DNA of 64,000 nt from Elusimicrobiota bacterium (GCA_009778915.1 WRFH01000001.1:372001-436000); one strand, 5' to 3'; shown: positions 7,906 to 17,362, counted from the stretch's first letter. Numbers and translations: made by a program. Notes: a model not told the origin generated them from the letters alone.

Positions 7906-10551
7906 ATGTTCAACAGATTTTTTAAAAAGAATTCAACCGCTAAAAATAATGACGGAATAAACAACTATATTAATAATTATATGTGCATGAAAACGGAAGA
8001 ATTATATTCCGTTTTTTCCACGTCTCCCGCAGGAATAACCGAAGAAAACGTCGAAGAAAGAATCCAAAAATACGGCCCTAACCAGATTGTAAACGAACAG
8101 GCTCTGCCCGTCTGGCGCGCGCTGCTGGACGCTTTTTTAAATCCGTTCACCATAGTTTTGGTTGCGCTGGGCACGCTGGATTTCTTTTTGGATTTCGTGT
8201 TTGCCGCGCCGGGGGAAAAAGATTTGAGCGCCGTCATAGTAATCGCCAGCATGGTTATGTTAAGCGGCGTGCTGCGTTTTGTGCAGGAATATAAATCCGC
8301 CAAAGAATCCGAACGGTTAAAAGCGCTGGTTAAAACCACGGCGACCGTTATGCGCGGCGGTACCAGGACGGAAATTCCCATTACCAATATCGTGCCGGGC
8401 GACGTTATTTTACTTTCCGCGGGCGATATCGTGCCGGCGGACAGCAGGGTTTTAAGCGCAAAAACTTTATTTATAAACCAGTCCGCGCTGACCGGCGAAT
8501 CGGCGCACGTAGAAAAAGCTCCGCCGGCTGAAAACTGCGTTCCGCCGTCTAACGTTTTGGAAAACACGGCGCTTTGTTTTATGGGGACGAACGTTATCAG
8601 CGGCTCTGCCTCCGTAATGGCTTTGGGCACGGGCAGGAATACTTTTTTGGGCGCCATCGCGAAAGTCGTCGCCGGAAAAAAAGTTGAAACAAGTTTTGAC
8701 AAAGGCATGAAGAACGTAAACTTTCTTCTTATACGTTTTATGCTCGTTATGGCGCCGGTGGTTTTTTTAATAAACGGTTTTGGGAAAGGGGATTGGATGG
8801 AAGCGTTATTTTTCTCTCTGTCCGTCGCCATAGGTCTTACGCCGGAAATGCTGCCGATGATAATAACCTCTAACCTCGCCAAAGGCGCGGTAAATATGTC
8901 CAAAAAAAGCACTATCGTCAAGCGTTTGAATTCCATACAAAATTTCGGCGCCATGGACGTTCTGTGCACGGACAAAACCGGCACGCTTACCCAGGACAAA
9001 ATTGTGCTGGAAATGCACCTTAACCTCGAAGGGCAGGAAAGCGAAGACGTTTTGCAGAATATTTATCTGAACAGTTTTTTCCAGACCGGGCTTAAAAATC
9101 TGATGGATATCGCGGTTATAACTTACGTTAACGAACATGGGCTTGAAAAGTACGGACAAGGTTTCAGTAAAGTGGACGAAATGCCTTTTGACTTCCAGCG
9201 CAGGCGCATGTCCGTGGTAATTTCAGACGGCGCGCATACAAGAATTATCACCAAAGGCGCGCTGGACGAAATGTTTGAAATTTGTACGCACGTCATAGAC
9301 AACGGCGTTTTAAAAGAGTTGGACGGCGACATAAAAAACAAAGCGCGTATACTGACGAACAGTCTTAACACGCAGGGCATGCGCGTGATAGCGGTGGCTT
9401 ATAAAACATGCCCGCCGGAGCAGAAAGATTTTAACGTGTCCGACGAGGCCGGCATGACGCTTGCCGGTTTTGCCGGCTTTCTGGACCCGCCTAAGCAAAG
9501 CACGGCCGCAGCCATTAACGCGCTGCGGGATAACAGCGTGCGCGTTAAAGTTCTGACGGGGGACAATGAGCAGGTGTCGCGTTTCGTCTGCAAAAGCGTG
9601 GGGCTTGATATCCAGAAAATCATCACCGGCGAGGATATCGAAAAATATGACGAGGACGATTTGAGGGAGATGGTTGAAATATGCACGGTGTTCGCGCGGC
9701 TGTCGCCCATGCAGAAGCTGCGAATAGTAAAAGCTTTGCAGGACAACGGGCATACCGTCGGGTTTCTGGGCGACGGGATTAACGACGCGCCGTCTTTAAA
9801 GCAGGCGGACGTCGGCATTTCGGTGGACAGCGCGGTGGATATCGCGAAAGAATCCGCCGATATTATTTTGCTTAAAAAAGATTTGATGGTATTGGAAGAA
9901 GGCGTGCTGGAAGGAAGAAAGACTTTCGGCAACATTATTAAATATATAAAGATGGCGGTGTCTTCAAATTTCGGAAACATGTTCAGCGTCGTCATAGCCA
10001 GCCTTTTCCTGCCGTTCCTTCCCATGCTGCCGCTGCAAATTTTGGTGCAGAACCTGCTTTATGATTTGTCCCAGGCGGCGATACCGTGGGATAATATGGA
10101 CAAAGAATATTTGAGAACGCCGAAAAAATGGGAGATTGGTTCGCTCAGGCAGTTTATGTTTTGGTTCGGCCCTACAAGCAGCGTGTTTGATATATTGACT
10201 TATATAATAATGTTTTATATTTTCCTCGCGAATACGGTGGAAATGTCTCCGTTATTCCAGACCGGCTGGTTTGTGGAAGGCCTTATTTCACAGACGCTTA
10301 TCGTCCATATGATAAGGACGGAGAAGCTTCCTTTCATACAGTCCCGCGCGGCAACGCCGCTGCTGGTAATGTCCGGCCTAGTCATAGCGTCGGCCGTGGT
10401 GCTGCCTTTTACCGTCGTCGGAAAATATCTGAATTTCGTGCCGCTGCCGCTGAAATATTTCTATTTTCTCACGGCGATGATTTTAGGCTACTGTCTGCTG
10501 ACGCAGGTTATTAAAAAGATTTATATCAGGCGTTACGGCAATTTACTTTAA
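7906..10551 (+). CDS. mgtA: Magnesium-importing P-type ATPase (P3B, MgtA/MgtB-like)
   Basis: This 881-residue protein has the P-type ATPase layout: N-terminal cation-ATPase domain, actuator loop with LTGES, membrane helices with the VAIGLTPEMLPMI segment typical of magnesium ATPases, phosphorylation site DKTGTLT (D356), KGA nucleotide-binding motif, GDGINDAP hinge, and six C-terminal helices. It should import Mg2+ at the inner membrane. A short AT-rich gap (7857-7905) with an AAGGTG ribosome site precedes it, and no long regulatory leader is visible. It overlaps the convergent gene at 10543 by 9 bases. Confidence 0.93.
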   Translation: MFNRFFKKNSTAKNNDGINNYINNYMCMKTEELYSVFSTSPAGITEENVEERIQKYGPNQIVNEQALPVWRALLDAFLNPFTIVLVALGTLDFFLDFVFAAPGEKDLSAVIVIASMVMLSGVLRFVQEYKSAKESERLKALVKTTATVMRGGTRTEIPITNIVPGDVILLSAGDIVPADSRVLSAKTLFINQSALTGESAHVEKAPPAENCVPPSNVLENTALCFMGTNVISGSASVMALGTGRNTFLGAIAKVVAGKKVETSFDKGMKNVNFLLIRFMLVMAPVVFLINGFGKGDWMEALFFSLSVAIGLTPEMLPMIITSNLAKGAVNMSKKSTIVKRLNSIQNFGAMDVLCTDKTGTLTQDKIVLEMHLNLEGQESEDVLQNIYLNSFFQTGLKNLMDIAVITYVNEHGLEKYGQGFSKVDEMPFDFQRRRMSVVISDGAHTRIITKGALDEMFEICTHVIDNGVLKELDGDIKNKARILTNSLNTQGMRVIAVAYKTCPPEQKDFNVSDEAGMTLAGFAGFLDPPKQSTAAAINALRDNSVRVKVLTGDNEQVSRFVCKSVGLDIQKIITGEDIEKYDEDDLREMVEICTVFARLSPMQKLRIVKALQDNGHTVGFLGDGINDAPSLKQADVGISVDSAVDIAKESADIILLKKDLMVLEEGVLEGRKTFGNIIKYIKMAVSSNFGNMFSVVIASLFLPFLPMLPLQILVQNLLYDLSQAAIPWDNMDKEYLRTPKKWEIGSLRQFMFWFGPTSSVFDILTYIIMFYIFLANTVEMSPLFQTGWFVEGLISQTLIVHMIRTEKLPFIQSRAATPLLVMSGLVIASAVVLPFTVVGKYLNFVPLPLKYFYFLTAMILGYCLLTQVIKKIYIRRYGNLL

Positions 10552-11319
10552 GACGTAGAGCGTGATGGTCGTAGTCCGGAGAACTTTGTTGAAGATTTTG
10601 TAGGCCACTATAATTTTGCTGCCCTGCGCGATATCCCGCACTTTATTTTTGAACCCGGTTTCCCGCCCTAAAATTTCCTGCAGCAGGCGGGACGGGTTGG
10701 CGCTGTCTATCCTGTTAATAAGCGGCGACAGCGTGCCGTTTTTGTAAGTCAATACTATTTTTTTTGACTGCGGCGTAAAATTGTCGCACAGCACCGTGTT
10801 GGCGGAGTTATTTATGACGGCGTTCGCGTCGTAGCCGTCGGCTCCGCCGGCCGTAAACTTTTTATCCGCGAAATTATATTCAAGCGGAAAATAGGAAGTT
10901 ATTATAAAATCCGGGGACTCATATGTGTCCGCCTTAAAAATATCGGCGTTGGTCCCGTTTTTAAACTGCAGGCCGGGAAGGCCGAAATCGTCCGGTTTTT
11001 TAAATTCTATGCCGGCGGGATTACAGTTCTGCGGTATATTATTGATAAAAAATTCTTTGCTTTGGTTGTAGCCGACGTGCAGCGGGTCCGCCCTTTTTAT
11101 AAAGGAGTCGTTTGTCTCGAAACACTGTATTCCGTTTTGCTGGACCGGCTGGATGTTGACCGGTAAAATATCCAGCTTTATGTTTTCGCTTTCCGAGGAC
11201 TGCAGGGTTCTGGCCGCCGCCAGGTCATGGAAGAAATTGTCTTCCACGCCCGCGTAAGCGGTTATTAACAGCAACGGCGCCGCGAGTACGGCGAGAAATA
11301 TTTTACCGCGTGTCATCAT
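10543..11319 (-). CDS. Secreted hypothetical protein
   Basis: This 258-residue protein has a plausible signal peptide (MTRGKIFLAVLAAPLLLITAYAG) and no later membrane helix, so it is probably periplasmic or surface-exposed. Three cysteines are scattered in the mature part. I recognise no domain. Two consecutive ATG codons mark the start. It converges on and overlaps the end of the magnesium ATPase. A weak resemblance in length and style to the secreted proteins at 45011-46978 was considered, but the repeat signature of those proteins is absent here. Confidence 0.65.
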   Translation of the reverse strand: MMTRGKIFLAVLAAPLLLITAYAGVEDNFFHDLAAARTLQSSESENIKLDILPVNIQPVQQNGIQCFETNDSFIKRADPLHVGYNQSKEFFINNIPQNCNPAGIEFKKPDDFGLPGLQFKNGTNADIFKADTYESPDFIITSYFPLEYNFADKKFTAGGADGYDANAVINNSANTVLCDNFTPQSKKIVLTYKNGTLSPLINRIDSANPSRLLQEILGRETGFKNKVRDIAQGSKIIVAYKIFNKVLRTTTITLYVLK

Positions 11320-11435
11320 ACTGCTACATATTAAGAAAATTTTTAAAACAGCGCAAGGGCCAAAGGGCCTATTTTGGTTTTAGGCCCGGCTGGGCGCGGG
11401 CGGGTTTGGGTTAAATCTGATAAAATATAAAAAAC

Positions 11436-11512
11436 GCTCCCCTAGCTCAACTGGATAGAGCGGCGGTCTTCGGAACCGCAGGCTGCGGGTTCAAATCCCC
11501 CGGGGAGCACCA
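11436..11512 (+). tRNA. tRNA-Arg (anticodon TCG)
   Basis: A full cloverleaf can be drawn. The acceptor GCTCCCC pairs with GGGGAGC, the anticodon stem GCGGT/ACCGC encloses the loop CTTCGGA (anticodon TCG), and the T-arm contains GGTTCAAATCC. The 3-prime CCA is encoded. An upstream TAAAAT-like box at about 11421 could be its -10 element. Confidence 0.95.
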
Positions 11513-11515
11513 ATA

Positions 11516-11537
11516 TTTTTTGCCTATGGGCAAAAAA
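11516..11537 (+). terminator. Hairpin after tRNA-Arg
   Basis: TTTTTGCC pairs with GGCAAAAA around a TAT loop, directly 3-prime of the tRNA. The T-run precedes rather than follows the stem, so termination is possible but not certain. Confidence 0.4.
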
Positions 11538-11547
11538 CTCTCCAAGC

Positions 11548-11650
11548 TTTTGGGTGAGTTTGCATTTTCCGCTGCTGCGACACACTCTCGCTCGCTGTGC
11601 TCGCTCAGTCAAGTGTGCCTCCGCAGCGGAAAATGCAAACTCACCCAAAA
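11548..11650. repeat. Long imperfect palindrome downstream of tRNA-Arg (hairpin element C)
   Basis: Arms of about 39 bases (beginning TTTTGGGTGAGTTTGC, ending GCAAACTCACCCAAAA) pair around a loop rich in CTCGC/CGCTC repeats. The architecture resembles the 3-prime hairpin of the dispersed repeats at 17125 and 24119: outer TTTTG.G/C.CAAAA, then a long stem and a CTCGC-rich loop. The arm sequence is different. The stretch between tRNA-Arg and dnaB holds no convincing gene. Confidence 0.7.
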
Positions 11651-11740
11651 TCTCGGGGCCCCTAAACAGCGTAAATATACCGCTGAGGGTTAAAATATTG
11701 CAGAATATAAAAACGTGACTGTTAGTGAGGATGTGCTTTT

Positions 11741-13141
11741 ATGACACAAAATATTTTAGACAAATTGCCGCCGCAGGCGGTGGACGCGGAAATGGCCGTT
11801 TTGGGCTCGATGTTAATTGACTCCGAAGCGGCGCAGCGCGCTTTTGATATTTTAAAGCCGGAACATTTTTATAAAGACGCCCATAAAAAAATATTCGCCG
11901 CCATGCATGATTTGGCCGGCAATAACCGCGCGATTGATACTATTACGCTGACCGAAGAATTGAAAACCGCGAACCAGCTGGCCGCCGTCGGCGGCGAAAT
12001 TTATCTGTCCGAACTTATGGATAAAGTGTCCACCGCGGCGCACGTGGAACATTACGCGGAAATAGTTTACAAAAAATTCCTCGTCAGGGATTTAATCAAA
12101 ATTTCCACCAATATCGTCCAGGAGTGTTATAAACAGGAAGACGAACCCGAAAAACTTATTGATTTGGCGCAGGAGCAGATTTTCCAAATAAGCCAGAAGC
12201 AGGATTTAAGAGGTTTTGTAGCCGCCAAAGATTTGGCCGAAGAAGTAATGCACTCCATAGAAAAAGCGCGGCTGGACAAAAACCCCGTCAAAGGCGTGCC
12301 GACGGGATTTTCCGAATTTGATTATAAAACCGGCGGGCTGCGGAAGGCGGACCTCATTATTATCGGCGCGCGCCCCAGCCAGGGCAAAACCGCGCTGGCT
12401 CTTAATATCGCGCACCACGCCAGTGTTTCAAAAAATATTCCGGTGGCGCTTTTTTCGTTAGAGATGGGCAGGAATTCCATTTTTGAACGTATGCTGTGCT
12501 CGTCCGCGATGGCAGATTTGCACCAGGTAAGAAGCGGCATTTTTAAAATGGAAAAATGGCGGGATTTGACGCGGGAAGCCGGCCGCCTGGCCAAAGCGCC
12601 GTTTTTTATCGACGATACTCCGGGCATTACCATTACAGAAATCAGAATGCGCGCCCGCAGGCTGGCCAACGAACTTGAAAAAAGCGGGCAGGAACTTGGT
12701 TTGATTATAATTGACTATCTGCAGTTAATCAGAAGCACGGGCAGGTTTGAAAGCAGGCAGCAGGAAGTGTCCGAAATTTCAAGAATGTTAAAAGAACTGG
12801 CGCGTAATTTAAATATTCCCGTCATGGCGCTGTCACAGCTGAGCCGTAAAAACGAGGACAGGGGACGGACGGACAATAAACCGCAGCTTTCGGATTTGAG
12901 GGAGTCAGGCTCTCTTGAGCAGGACGCCGACGTCGTGGCTCTCATCCACCGTGAGGCTTATTATAAGAGGGACGACGAGTCTCTGCAGAATAAAGCAACT
13001 CTGATTATAGCCAAGCAGCGTAACGGGCCGGTGGGGGACATAGATTTGAACTTTATCAGCCAGTACACGCTGTTCACAAACCCGACGATGGAAGAAATGC
13101 CCGCCGGCGCGGAGCACGCGCAGGTCGTCACGCCGTTATAG
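11741..13141 (+). CDS. dnaB: Replicative DNA helicase DnaB
   Basis: This 466-residue protein has the N-terminal DnaB primase-interacting domain (PPQAVDAEMAVLGSMLID) and the RecA-like C-terminal domain with Walker A GARPSQGKTALALN (about residue 208), a Walker B region IIIDYLQL and the DLRESGSLEQDADVV block. It unwinds DNA at the fork as a hexamer. No intein or insertion is seen. A GTGAGGAT ribosome-binding region precedes the ATG. alr follows by 7 bases. Confidence 0.95.
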   Translation: MTQNILDKLPPQAVDAEMAVLGSMLIDSEAAQRAFDILKPEHFYKDAHKKIFAAMHDLAGNNRAIDTITLTEELKTANQLAAVGGEIYLSELMDKVSTAAHVEHYAEIVYKKFLVRDLIKISTNIVQECYKQEDEPEKLIDLAQEQIFQISQKQDLRGFVAAKDLAEEVMHSIEKARLDKNPVKGVPTGFSEFDYKTGGLRKADLIIIGARPSQGKTALALNIAHHASVSKNIPVALFSLEMGRNSIFERMLCSSAMADLHQVRSGIFKMEKWRDLTREAGRLAKAPFFIDDTPGITITEIRMRARRLANELEKSGQELGLIIIDYLQLIRSTGRFESRQQEVSEISRMLKELARNLNIPVMALSQLSRKNEDRGRTDNKPQLSDLRESGSLEQDADVVALIHREAYYKRDDESLQNKATLIIAKQRNGPVGDIDLNFISQYTLFTNPTMEEMPAGAEHAQVVTPL

Positions 13142-13148
13142 AATTTTT

Positions 13149-14258
13149 ATGGATAAAATTTTAAGGCCCACGTGGGCGGAAATTGATTTGGCTGCCGTGG
13201 AAAATAATTTAAAATTTTTCCATACCGCCGTCGGCGCGGGCGTCAAAGTTTTGTTTGTTCTTAAAGCAAACGCTTACGGGCACGGCGCGGTTCCGCTTGC
13301 AAAATTTACAGAAAAAAAACATTTGTGCGAAATGCTCGGCACGGCGTCCGTCGAAGAAGGTATTTTGCTGCGCGCCGCCGGCGTAAAACTGCCGGTTTTG
13401 GTGCTTGGCAGCATTTATCCGTTTGAAGCTTTTGAAGACGCGGCCAAACATGATTTATCGGTGACGATAGCCAGTCTGTCCGCCGCGAAATCCGTCTGCG
13501 CGCTGGCCGACAAACTCGGCAAAACCATACGCTGTCACGTCAAGCAGGACACCGGCATGGGGCGCATAGGCACGCGGAGGGAAGGCGTTATAAAAATTTT
13601 GTCGGAACTCAGCCGCAGCAAAAATATTTTTATCGAAGGGCTTTACACTCACTTGTCCTGCCCTGACACGGACTGTGATTTTACCGACGGACAGCTTGGG
13701 TTTTTTGAAGACGCGGCGATGGAGGCAAAAGCGCATAAATTTGACGTAAAAATGCTGCACTCTTGTGCGACGCTGGGCACCTTATTTGCTCCGCGGGGGC
13801 GTTATGACATGGTGCGCGTCGGCATAGGCGCGTACGGCGCGCTGCGCGGCGTTAAGGAGTTAAAACCGGCGCTTGAGTTTAAATCAAAAATAGTTTTTGT
13901 CAAAGATATTAAAAAAGGTTTTTCTATAAGTTATAACCGCAGCTTTACGGCAAAGAATGATATGAAAGTGGCTACGCTGCCCGTCGGCTACGGCGACGGA
14001 TATCTGCGCGCGTTAAGCAATAAAGGGAAAGTTTTGATTAACGGCAAATTTTGCAATGTGCTTGGCAACGTGACAATGGATATGATGATGGTTGACGTTA
14101 CCGGCGTACCAGAGGCCAAAGTCGGCGACGAGGCCGTTCTGATAGGGCGGCAGGGCGGTTTGGAAATTTCCGCCTGTGACGTAGCGGACCTGGCCGGCAC
14201 GATATCTTATGAAGTCCTGACTCTGATTACCGCCCGCGTGCCGCGTATTTATAAATAG
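13149..14258 (+). CDS. alr: Alanine racemase
   Basis: This 369-residue PLP enzyme interconverts L- and D-alanine for peptidoglycan synthesis. The PLP lysine is K39 in VLKANAYGHGA. The second catalytic residue appears in the C-terminal beta domain as the tyrosine of ISYNRSF. RVGIGAYGA is the family block near the domain junction. Placement directly after dnaB is a common arrangement in several phyla. Confidence 0.94.
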   Translation: MDKILRPTWAEIDLAAVENNLKFFHTAVGAGVKVLFVLKANAYGHGAVPLAKFTEKKHLCEMLGTASVEEGILLRAAGVKLPVLVLGSIYPFEAFEDAAKHDLSVTIASLSAAKSVCALADKLGKTIRCHVKQDTGMGRIGTRREGVIKILSELSRSKNIFIEGLYTHLSCPDTDCDFTDGQLGFFEDAAMEAKAHKFDVKMLHSCATLGTLFAPRGRYDMVRVGIGAYGALRGVKELKPALEFKSKIVFVKDIKKGFSISYNRSFTAKNDMKVATLPVGYGDGYLRALSNKGKVLINGKFCNVLGNVTMDMMMVDVTGVPEAKVGDEAVLIGRQGGLEISACDVADLAGTISYEVLTLITARVPRIYK

Positions 14259-14273
14259 TATTATATTATTATA

Positions 14274-15050
14274 ATGTTTAAACTTATCGGAACATATCTG
14301 ATTACTTTTTTCGACGAATGCGGCAAGGCGTTTACCATGCTTCGCACCGCCGGGTTCTGGCTTTGGCGCGCGCCGTTTGAGTGGGCCGAAGCGATGAAGC
14401 AAAGCGTCAGAATAGGCATAGATTCCCTGACGGTTACCACGCTTACCAGCGTTTTTACCGGCATGGTTTTGGCGCTGCAGGGCGGCAACACTATTACGAA
14501 TATTTTTAACGAGCCTATGTACGTCGGCACCCTTGTCGGGTTTTCGCTGATACGCGAACTCGGGCCGGTGCTGACGGCCGTCGTCGTAGTCGGGCGCGCC
14601 GGCGCGGCGGTTACGGCAGAGATAGGCACTATGGAAGTTACGGAGCAGATTGACGCTCTTTATACCTTGGGCACAAACCCTTCCCGCCAGCTGGTTTTGC
14701 CGAGAATGTTCGCTTTCCTTCTGACGGTTCCGCTTTTAACTTTGTTCGCTAATTTTTCCGGAATATTCGGCGGTTATCTGGTGGCGGTTTACGGCCTGAA
14801 CGTGCCGCCGGAAAGCTATTTTACAGACATCACTACTTTTATGGGCGTAAGCGATTTTATGCACGGTTTTATAAAATCGATATTTTTTGCTTTTATGATT
14901 GGCACGGTGTCCTGCTATAAAGGTCTGGACACGAGAGGCGGCGCGGAGGGCGTCGGGCGGTCGACGACGATTTCCGTCGTTACAAGCATGGTTTTGATTT
15001 TGGTTTTGGATTATTTCCTGACGGCTATTTTAACGGCGTTACACATATGA
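14274..15050 (+). CDS. mlaE: MlaE-type ABC transporter permease (phospholipid transport)
   Basis: This 258-residue membrane protein has the MlaE/DUF140 signature (FTGMVLALQGG, LIRELGPVLTAVVVVGRAGAAVTAEIGTM, YTLGTNP) and about five hydrophobic helices. It is the permease of an inner-membrane MCE transporter that moves phospholipids between the membranes. It overlaps the ATPase gene downstream by 4 bases and is followed by an MCE protein, giving the conserved E-F-D order. No mlaC or mlaB is seen here. Confidence 0.93.
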   Translation: MFKLIGTYLITFFDECGKAFTMLRTAGFWLWRAPFEWAEAMKQSVRIGIDSLTVTTLTSVFTGMVLALQGGNTITNIFNEPMYVGTLVGFSLIRELGPVLTAVVVVGRAGAAVTAEIGTMEVTEQIDALYTLGTNPSRQLVLPRMFAFLLTVPLLTLFANFSGIFGGYLVAVYGLNVPPESYFTDITTFMGVSDFMHGFIKSIFFAFMIGTVSCYKGLDTRGGAEGVGRSTTISVVTSMVLILVLDYFLTAILTALHI

Positions 15051-15808
15051 TAACTGTTACGAACTTAAAAAAGAATTTCGGGCACAAACAAGTCTTAAAA
15101 GGAATAAATTTAACTTTTAAGGACGGGGAAATCGTGTCCATAATCGGCGGCTCCGGCACTGGGAAAAGCACGCTGATTAAGTGCATTATGCGCCTTATAG
15201 TACCGACGGAAGGCAAAATATTAATAGACGGCAAAGATATTAGTTTTGTCGAGGACGAATATAAACTTTCCGCCGTGCGGCGCAGCATGGGATATTTATT
15301 CCAGGACGGCGCGCTGTTTGATTCTTTGAGCGTGGGGGAAAACGTCGCGTTCGGGCTAAGATATCTGACGGACGAAAAACCGGCGGATTACAAAAAAATA
15401 GTAAAAGAAAAACTGGCGCTTGTCGGGCTTAAAGATATAGAACACATGCGCCCGTCGGAACTGTCCGGCGGCATGAGAAAGCGCGTCGCGCTGGCGCGCG
15501 TGATGGCCGTGTCCCCGAAGTATTTATTGTATGACGAGCCGACGAGCGGGCTGGACCCTATTATGTCCGACATTATCAGCGATTTGATTTTGGAACTTAA
15601 AAATAAACTGGGGCAGACGTCCGTCGTCATCACGCATGACATAAGGTCCGCCTATAAAATTTCTGACAGAATAGTGTTTTTATACGACGGCAAAATTTTG
15701 ATGGAAGGCACGCCGGCTGAATTTAAAAAGTCTGACAACCCGTATGTCCGCCAATTTATGGATGGCAGCAGCCACGGGCCCATACAAATGAAGTTGACTA
15801 AAGATTAA
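15047..15808 (+). CDS. mlaF: MlaF-type ABC transporter ATP-binding protein
   Basis: This 253-residue ATPase has Walker A GGSGTGKSTLIK, ABC signature LSGGMRKRVALARV (the GGM form is typical of MlaF), Walker B LLYDEPTSGLD and the H-loop VVITHD. It energises the MlaE permease. The start codon lies inside the end of mlaE. The C-terminal extension ending in IQMKLTKD is short. Confidence 0.94.
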   Translation: MITVTNLKKNFGHKQVLKGINLTFKDGEIVSIIGGSGTGKSTLIKCIMRLIVPTEGKILIDGKDISFVEDEYKLSAVRRSMGYLFQDGALFDSLSVGENVAFGLRYLTDEKPADYKKIVKEKLALVGLKDIEHMRPSELSGGMRKRVALARVMAVSPKYLLYDEPTSGLDPIMSDIISDLILELKNKLGQTSVVITHDIRSAYKISDRIVFLYDGKILMEGTPAEFKKSDNPYVRQFMDGSSHGPIQMKLTKD

Positions 15809-15826
15809 ATAAGGTAAAATATAAAA

Positions 15827-17116
15827 ATGAGACCGGAAACTAAAGTCGGATTATTTACCGTAATAGGAATAGTATTGTTCGGCATAACTATTTATATGCT
15901 GGGCAACGTTTCTATGGGCGGGGAATATAAAATCAACGTCAGATTCGGCGACGTTTCCGGGCTGCCTAAAAAGTCCGTCGTCAAACTGAACGGCGTGGAC
16001 GTCGGCAAAGTGCGCGATATCCAGATGCGCGGGGACCATGTTAACGTCGTGCTGGGTATCAGGGACCATGTCGAAATTTACAGAGATTCCGTTTTTAAAA
16101 TAGCTTCCACCAGTTTAATAGGCACAAAATATCTGGCGATAGTGCAGGGCAGCGGGGCCGCCGGCGTTCTGAAACACGGGGACACGGTGGACGGCTCCAA
16201 AGAACTGCCGCTGGAAGAGATGCTGGCGCAGACTATGAATACCGTGCAGGATTTAGCGAAAAGCGTCAACAGCAACGGCGACTTGGGGCGCAATTTAAAC
16301 GAGACTATGCTGAACATGCGGCTGCTTTCAAACAATTTAAATTCTCTTATAGCGTCGATGAAACCTTATCTTGAAAATACCATGACAAACGTCAGCCGCA
16401 GCACGGACGACCTGCAGACGCTTATGGCCCGCGCCGACGAAATTACCAGGCAGATACAGGAAAGCGAAGGCGTTTTGGGCGCTTTAATAAATGATCCGCA
16501 AATGAAGATGGACGTTAAAGAATCCGTCTCAAATCTGAAGACCACTATGGGCGAGGCTAAAGAGTTTATAGGCAAAATGTCCCGCTTCCGCGTGTTCTGG
16601 ATGTATGACGGATATTACAACACTGCTTCCGGCGCCGTGAGCAATAACGTGGGCTTGAAAATTTATCCGAGCAACGACTATATGTATTACCGCGTCGGGC
16701 TGTCAAACCTCGGCAACACAAACAATATCCAGGGTAAAGACGATTATATGGAGAAAAACCAGCTTGACGCGCGGCTTGGTTTTTACAACAGATATTTTGA
16801 CGTTTCCGCCGGTTATATTATGGGCGCGGGCGGGCTGGCCGCCGTGGTTACGCCGTTCGCGGACACGGAGTTTTTGAATAAGTTCAGCGTGCAGGGGCAG
16901 GCTACGGATTTTGGCAGAGACAGAGATATAAACGGCAGGCATTTCAGCAAGCCCAATCTCTGGTACGGCGTGAATTTTGAAATTAATAAGTATCTGAACG
17001 TGGGCGCCGGCGTAGAGGACGCGCTGGAGGTAAACCAGCCATATATAAAGGCCTCCGTCAAGTTCCAGGATAAGGATATAGCCGCGTTCTTCGGGTTGGC
17101 TACTTTAGCTAAATAG
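15827..17116 (+). CDS. mlaD: MlaD-like MCE protein with a beta-rich, barrel-like C-terminal half
   Basis: This 429-residue protein has an N-terminal membrane anchor (GLFTVIGIVLFGITIYML), one MCE domain (about residues 30-120, with GLPKKSVVKLNGVDVGKV) and a long helical region (about 125-255), as in MCE needle or tunnel proteins. It differs from E. coli MlaD (183 residues) in the C-terminal 170 residues. These look like alternating beta strands of an outer-membrane protein (YMYYRVGLSNLG, LDARLGFYNRYFDVSAGYIMGA, PYIKASVKFQDKDIAAFFG). The family assignment is firm. That the tail is a membrane barrel or barrel-like domain is inference. Confidence 0.88.
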   Translation: MRPETKVGLFTVIGIVLFGITIYMLGNVSMGGEYKINVRFGDVSGLPKKSVVKLNGVDVGKVRDIQMRGDHVNVVLGIRDHVEIYRDSVFKIASTSLIGTKYLAIVQGSGAAGVLKHGDTVDGSKELPLEEMLAQTMNTVQDLAKSVNSNGDLGRNLNETMLNMRLLSNNLNSLIASMKPYLENTMTNVSRSTDDLQTLMARADEITRQIQESEGVLGALINDPQMKMDVKESVSNLKTTMGEAKEFIGKMSRFRVFWMYDGYYNTASGAVSNNVGLKIYPSNDYMYYRVGLSNLGNTNNIQGKDDYMEKNQLDARLGFYNRYFDVSAGYIMGAGGLAAVVTPFADTEFLNKFSVQGQATDFGRDRDINGRHFSKPNLWYGVNFEINKYLNVGAGVEDALEVNQPYIKASVKFQDKDIAAFFGLATLAK

Positions 17117-17124
17117 ACGGTAAA

Positions 17125-17362
17125 GGAGTGATTTTCCTAGAAAATCACACTTATATCACAACGCCTGCGGCTGAGGCGCTCCGCGTTCTGTTGCTGTTTC
17201 GCTCCCTTCGGTCGCTTGGCGGGGGGTTGAAAAATTTCTTCGGCTTTTGAGCGCTTTTCAATTTTTCCGGCCCTCGCCGTACGCTCCGCTTTAAGTACTT
17301 GCTCAGGCCGGAGAAAATTGAAAACCATCTCAAAATCCTGTGAAATTTTTCTGCGGACGACG
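17125..17362. repeat. Dispersed intergenic repeat, copy A (~238 bp)
   Basis: This block occurs again at 24119-24354 with most bases identical. It opens with a short perfect palindrome (GTGATTTT-N5-AAAATCAC at 17128), then has conserved CGCCTGCGGCTGAGGCGCTC and TCGCTCCCTTCGGTCGCTTGG segments. It ends with a long hairpin whose arms are TTTTCAATTTTTCCGGCC (17255-17272) and GGCCGGAGAAAATTGAAAA (17306-17324). It fills the gap between mlaD and nadB and has no coding signal. Confidence 0.9.

Noticed and set aside
7977-8999. 340-residue minus-strand ORF opposite the magnesium ATPase
   Set aside because: It is a shadow of the plus-strand P-type ATPase. The plus frame has all family motifs; this one shows no recognisable domain or start signal.
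11442-11648. Minus-strand ORF over tRNA-Arg and the long hairpin
   Set aside because: It overlaps a certain tRNA and a palindrome, so it is chance open frame.
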